From: Burkholderiaceae bacterium
Lineage (GTDB): Bacteria; Pseudomonadota; Gammaproteobacteria; Burkholderiales; Burkholderiaceae
NCBI GenBank assembly: GCA_030151165.1
Contig: JASLEM010000067.1
Span: 1-10,539, forward strand
Length of the DNA: 10,539 nt
Direction: 5' to 3'
Under the pieces are notes generated by a model. That model worked only from the letters and a program-made list of their open reading frames with translations, had not been told where the DNA came from and made no database searches. Position 1 is the first letter of the stretch, and every line of letters starts with the position of its first letter. Made by a program: the position numbers and the translations under genes. This document shows positions 6,881-10,539 of this stretch, in pieces.

Positions 6881-8539
6881 CTTGCCGAACCCATCGGTGA
6901 TCGTCAGCCCCGTCCAGCTCAGCACGCGCGAGAACGTGACCGGCCCCGGCTTGCCCTTCATCACGAGCGGCTTCCACGTCGACGGCGCGTAGAGGTAGGA
7001 GCTGCGGTCGGCATCGAGCAGGCCGAAGAAGGTCTCCAGCACGATGCGGCCGCCGACCGGGCCGAGCTGCGTGTGCGCGGGCTCGCTGCCCAGGAAGAAG
7101 TCGTCCGGGACGTCGGCGCCGTGGTTGCCTTCGGGCGCGGCCCACTCGCGGACGATCTTGCGTTGCGCCTCGGCGAGGATGTAGGCCCACAGCGGCGTCG
7201 ACTGCCGCAGGCCCTCGGGGTAGGGCTTGAACGTCCACCTCCCGCCAGCCGCGTCGGTGCGCACCTGCAGGTCCGCGGCCTCGAGGTCGGACAGCTTGTG
7301 GCCGTTGTGGCCGTCGATGAACGCGGCGACGGTCTGTCCGCTGGCGAGCTGGAACTTGTTGCCGCGCCGCAGGTTCAGCAGCGACAGCGCCGGGCCCTTG
7401 TACTCCGGCCGCAGGAAGACGGGCTTGCCCGAATCGAAGCCGGAGATGCGCGCCGGCAGGTCGTCGAGCGGCGCGGCCACGCTCGGGTCGATCTTGTAGG
7501 CGAACTGCAGCCGCACCTGCGGGCGTCCGGCGAGGCCACCGTCGCCGACCTCCGCGGACGTGCCGTCGTTCGAGTCCACGCGCACGCCGGGCCACAGCGA
7601 TTGCCGGTCGGGCTCGGGGAAGAAGCGGCCCCAGTCGTCGATCACGTGCGAGGCCGGCAGCGGCTGGAAGCCGGTCAGGCTGGTGGCGGACTCGCCCGTC
7701 CGCGTGAAGACCGCGAGCGCCGTCGTCGCGTTCAGGCGATAGCCGAGGCGCACCATCGAATGCCCGAACCGGTAGGCCGCGCCGGCGAACTCCAGCGGGA
7801 TGCGGTCGCGCAGCTCGGGCGGATAGAGCAGGTAGGCACCGTCGCCGCGCTCGACCCATTGCGCATGGAACGCGTCGTAGACCTCGCCTTCCACGATGCG
7901 CCGGAGATAGTCCTCGACCAGCATCCGCTGGTACGTCCACCGCACCTCGTCGCGCGCCGCGTCGAACAGGTTGGCCGGCGGCGGCTTCAGCGCGGCGAGG
8001 TGGGCGACCACCTTGTTGTGGAACTTGATCATCGCGAGCTGCACCTGCGAGACGATCGAGTTCTCGTCGTTGCGCTTGTCGCCGATGATTGCGCGGCCGT
8101 TCGGGTCGACGTTGCCGTCGCGATCGACGTTGCGCAGCAGGTCGTCCTTCGTCGCGTCGTCGACGATGCGCCCGATCCGCAGGGTCGCGAGATCGGCTTC
8201 GTACAGGTAGGCCTGGTCGGCCGGGCCGCTGCCGTAGATGCAGTCCAGGTCGAACGCGGGCGTGCGCAGGTTGGTGGCCAGCGTCCGGTCGTCGGGGTTC
8301 AGGTTGGACGTCGTCTCGAGCGTCAGGTCGTGGTCGACGAACTGGCCCAGGTAGGTGTAGCCGGCCGGCACGTACAGGTTCTCCTCGGCGTCGGGGCCGT
8401 CGGACAGCGTGTCGGGCCGGTCCATCTCCTTCGCGATGGCGACGAGGTCGGCGTCGTCGAAGGGCAGCCGGCGCGGCGGCACCAGGCGGCAGAAGTTCTC
8501 GGCGTGCGTGCCGACGGTTCCATGGGCGCTTTCGTTCAT
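6878..8539 (-). CDS. Heme peroxidase, animal-type (peroxidase-cyclooxygenase superfamily)
   Basis: This 553-residue protein belongs to the superfamily of myeloperoxidase (MPO) and lactoperoxidase, which use hydrogen peroxide to oxidise halides or organic substrates. The key residues align well. G-Q-F-V-D-H-D has Gln66, Asp69 (heme-ester position), distal His70 and Asp71 (calcium ligand position). T-P-A-F-D-L-D at 93-99, followed by Y-G-S, fits the calcium-binding loop. G-D-K-R-N-D-E has Arg156 (distal Arg) and Glu159 (second ester position). F-G-H-S at 258-261 has the proximal His260. The residue matching the MPO sulfonium-linked Met is Asn160, so that third heme link should be absent, as in most family members. 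The start at ATG 8539 has a good Shine-Dalgarno (AGGAGA, 8550-8545). There is no N-terminal signal peptide and no RTX/calcium-repeat tail, unlike many secreted bacterial relatives. It converges on poxB and diverges from fdnG. The physiological substrate is unknown. Confidence 0.92.
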   Translation of the reverse strand: MNESAHGTVGTHAENFCRLVPPRRLPFDDADLVAIAKEMDRPDTLSDGPDAEENLYVPAGYTYLGQFVDHDLTLETTSNLNPDDRTLATNLRTPAFDLDCIYGSGPADQAYLYEADLATLRIGRIVDDATKDDLLRNVDRDGNVDPNGRAIIGDKRNDENSIVSQVQLAMIKFHNKVVAHLAALKPPPANLFDAARDEVRWTYQRMLVEDYLRRIVEGEVYDAFHAQWVERGDGAYLLYPPELRDRIPLEFAGAAYRFGHSMVRLGYRLNATTALAVFTRTGESATSLTGFQPLPASHVIDDWGRFFPEPDRQSLWPGVRVDSNDGTSAEVGDGGLAGRPQVRLQFAYKIDPSVAAPLDDLPARISGFDSGKPVFLRPEYKGPALSLLNLRRGNKFQLASGQTVAAFIDGHNGHKLSDLEAADLQVRTDAAGGRWTFKPYPEGLRQSTPLWAYILAEAQRKIVREWAAPEGNHGADVPDDFFLGSEPAHTQLGPVGGRIVLETFFGLLDADRSSYLYAPSTWKPLVMKGKPGPVTFSRVLSWTGLTITDGFGK

Positions 8540-8760
8540 GTCTCTCTCCTCGGGATGGGGCGGAGCTGGCTGGGCCGGCGGATGGGTGCCCTGGCGAGCA
8601 TCCCGGCCCGATTGCAGCGCGCCGTCCCGGCGCCCGCATCCTCAACCGGAATGAGCGAACGGCATCGCCCTGCGCGCGTGTCGACGCGGCGCGACGGCCG
8701 TCCGGCGCAGGCGGACCCTGGCCTGAAGACCGAGCGCGTGCGTCCGGCGCGATCCTTCCC

Positions 8761-8790
8761 TAGAATCGATCGAATCTTCTTCCTCGGAGG
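8761..8790 (+). promoter_or_regulatory. Candidate -10 element and ribosome binding site of fdnG
   Basis: TAGAAT at 8761-8766 matches the TATAAT -10 box at five of six positions, in an AT-richer patch of a GC-rich gap. No matching -35 is visible at the expected distance, so an activator may be needed. The pentamer GAATC occurs twice here (8763-8767 and 8772-8776). The Shine-Dalgarno GGAGG (8786-8790) is 6 bases before the ATG at 8797 and firmly fixes that start. The rest of the 257-base gap from 8540 shows only the peroxidase ribosome binding site; no small gene is credible. Confidence 0.5.
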
Positions 8791-8796
8791 CTGCAC

Positions 8797-10539
8797 ATGC
8801 TGCAAGTATCCAGACGGCAGTTCATGAAGGTGACCGGCGGCACCCTGGCGGGTTCCAGCCTGGCCCTGCTGGGTTTTTCCCCATCGACTGCCCTGGCCGA
8901 GGTGCGCCAGTTCAAGCTGGCGGAGAGCATCGTCACGCGCCAGACCTGCACCTACTGCTCGGTCGGCTGCGGGATCCTGATGTACTCGCTGGGCGACGGC
9001 GCGAAGAACGCGAAGCGCACGGTGATCCACGTCGAGGGCGACCCCGACCACCCGGTCAACCGCGGCACGCTGTGCCCGAAGGGCGCGAGCCTGCTGGACA
9101 TCGTCAACAGCCCGAGCCGCCTGCACTACCCCGAGGTGCGCGAGCCCGGCTCGACGGCGTGGAAGCGGCTGTCGTGGGAGGACGCGATGGGCCGCATCGC
9201 CAAGCGGCTGAAGGACGACCGCGACGCCAACTTCGTCGAGAAGACCGACGCCGGCCTCACCGTCAACCGCTGGCTGACCACCGGCATGCTCGCGGCCTCG
9301 GCGGCGAGCAATGAAGCCGGCTACATCACGCACAAGGTCGCCCGCAGCCTGGGCCTGCTCGCCTTCGACAATCAAGCGCGCGTCTGACACGGTCCGACGG
9401 TGGCAGGTCTTGCCCCGACGTTCGGTAGAGGCGCGATGACGAATCACTGGGTGGACATCCGCAACGCGGACGTCATCCTCGTGATGGGCGGCAACGCGGC
9501 CGAGGCGCACCCGTGCGGCTTCAAGTGGGTGACGGAGGCGAAGGCGCACAACAAGGCGCACTTCATGGTGGTCGACCCGCGCTTCAACCGCTCGGCGTCG
9601 GTCGCGGACTTCTATGCGCCGATCCGCTCAGGGAGCGACATCGCCTTCCTCGGCGGCGTCATCAACTGGCTGATCTCCAACGACCGCATCCACCACGAGT
9701 ACGTCCTCAACTACACCGACATGAGCTTCCTCGTGCGCGAGGACTTCGCGTTCACGGACGGCATCTACTCCGGCTACGACGCCGGGCATCGCAAGTACGA
9801 CAAGACGACCTGGGACTACCAGCTCGGCGACGACGGCTACGTGAAGACCGACGCGACGCTGCAGGATCCGCGCTGCGTGTTCCAGCTGCTCAAGGCGCAC
9901 TACAGCCGCTACACGCCGGAGATGGTCGAGACGATCTGCGGCACGCCGAAGGCGAAGTTCCTGCACGTGTGCGAGAAGCTGGCGTCGACCGCCGTGCCGG
10001 GCCGCGCGGCCACGATCATGTACGCGCTCGGCTGGACGCAGCACTCGATCGGCGCGCAGATGCTGCGCACCGGCGCGATGGTGCAGCTGCTGCTCGGCAA
10101 CATCGGCATCGCGGGCGGCGGCATGAACGCGCTGCGCGGCCACTCCAACATCCAGGGGCTGACCGACCTGGGGCTGCTCTCGGCGAGCCTGCCCGGCTAC
10201 CTGACGATGCCCACCGAGGCGGAGCAGGACTACACGAAGTACGTCGACACCCGCACGCAGAAGCCGCTGCGCAAGGGGCAGATGAGCTACTACCAGAACT
10301 ACCCGAAGTTCCACGTGAGCCTGATGAAGGCCTGGTACGGCCCGAACGCCACGAAGGACAACGACTGGTGCTTCGACTACCTGCCCAAGCTCGACAAGGA
10401 GTACGACATGCTCCAGATCTTCGAGCTGATGAACGAGGGCAAGGTCAACGGCTACATCGCGCAGGGCTTCAACCCGCTCGCGGCGCTCGCGAACAAGGAC
10501 CGCGTGCGCGCCGGGCTCGCGAAGCTGAAGTTCCTCGTC
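8797..10539 (+). CDS. fdnG: Formate dehydrogenase-N alpha subunit, selenocysteine-containing (partial, 3' end outside window)
   Basis: This is the catalytic subunit of the membrane-bound FDH-N complex, oxidising formate to CO2 on the periplasmic side and passing electrons through iron-sulfur clusters to quinone. The 581 codons to the right edge are one frame, interrupted only by TGA at 9385-9387, read as Sec197. The N terminus is a Tat signal (S-R-R-Q-F-M-K at residues 5-11, then a hydrophobic stretch ending in A-L-A). A 4Fe-4S cluster motif follows, with Cys51, Cys54, Cys58 and Cys93, and then Lys95. The active-site context N-Q-A-R-V-Sec-H-G-P-T-V is that of E. coli FdnG/FdoG, where Sec is residue 196; the neighbouring His198 is conserved. 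The frame continues through G-R-G-A-M-T-N-H-W-V-D-I and V-V-D-P-R-F-N-R, both typical of molybdopterin oxidoreductases. E. coli FdnG has about 1,015 residues, so about 43 percent is missing. fdnH- and fdnI-like genes would be expected to follow. It is not a pseudogene. fdoG is an equally valid name. Confidence 0.95.
9385..9420 (+). promoter_or_regulatory. Selenocysteine UGA codon and bacterial SECIS hairpin in fdnG
   Basis: TGA at 9385-9387 is followed by a hairpin at 9395-9420. Its inner stem GGCA/TGCC (9402-9405 with 9411-9414) closes the loop GGTCT (9406-9410). A single bulged T at 9401 separates it from a lower stem: three G/C pairs, an A-A mismatch (9397/9418), then two more pairs. Counting the U of UGA as position 1, the bulged U is 17 and the loop has G23 and U24, the positions known to matter for SelB binding in E. 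coli fdhF. SelB with Sec-tRNA would bind here to decode UGA as Sec. Confidence 0.9.

Noticed and set aside
6858..8645. A 595-codon minus-strand frame overlapping the heme peroxidase in another frame, and a 584-codon plus-strand frame (7073-8827)
   Set aside because: Both are Arg/Ala/Gly-rich shadows without recognisable motifs. The 553-residue frame has all the peroxidase active-site residues and a good ribosome binding site.
9436..10539. A second, separate gene beginning at ATG 9436 downstream of the TGA in fdnG
   Set aside because: This ATG lies inside a conserved FdnG stretch and is in frame with the upstream part. The intervening codons also match FdnG, and a SECIS hairpin explains the TGA.
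1..10539. tRNA or rRNA genes, CRISPR arrays, insertion sequences, integrases
   Set aside because: I looked for cloverleaf-like stretches, regularly spaced repeats, transposase motifs and terminal inverted repeats and saw none. The only tandem repeat is the short hexamer array at 3747-3788, which has no spacers.

Overview
The window is very GC-rich, with third codon positions almost all G or C. It carries proteobacterial gene families in compact, mostly leaderless arrangements. PoxB and FDH-N relatives, a NodT-type tripartite efflux pump and selenocysteine use together suggest a betaproteobacterium of the order Burkholderiales. That placement is an inference from gene content and composition; there is no rRNA marker here.

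Region 1 (1-3463, minus strand) is a tripartite drug-efflux operon, read from right to left. It encodes a 14-helix DHA2-type MFS pump (EmrB-like), an EmrA/HlyD membrane-fusion protein and a NodT/TolC-type outer-membrane lipoprotein cut by the window edge. The last two genes overlap by 4 bases. Region 2 (3464-3822) is a divergent intergenic region with an interrupted 11-bp inverted repeat, a candidate plus-strand promoter and a degenerate tandem hexamer array.

Region 3 (3823-6868, plus strand) holds an MFS transporter of unknown substrate followed 58 bases later by a very clear pyruvate:ubiquinone oxidoreductase (PoxB), probably cotranscribed. Region 4 (6878-8539, minus strand) is a heme peroxidase of the animal-type (peroxidase-cyclooxygenase) superfamily with a full set of catalytic and calcium-site residues but no visible signal peptide. 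It converges on poxB with only 9 bases between stop codons, and both stops lie in the arms of one small palindrome.

Region 5 (8797 to the right edge, plus strand) is the catalytic subunit of formate dehydrogenase-N. Its reading frame is interrupted by one in-frame TGA at 9385-9387. This is a selenocysteine codon (Sec197), not a stop: the homology continues in the same frame to the window edge, and a bacterial SECIS hairpin follows immediately. The organism must therefore have the Sec machinery (selA, selB, selC, selD), although none is in the window.

Functionally, PoxB and FDH-N are both dehydrogenases that pass electrons to the quinone pool, from pyruvate and formate respectively. The peroxidase between them could belong to the same redox theme or simply be a neighbour. 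I do not see a wholly new multigene system. The most notable items are the selenoprotein with its SECIS, the non-secreted animal-type peroxidase, and several small DNA structures in the intergenic regions.
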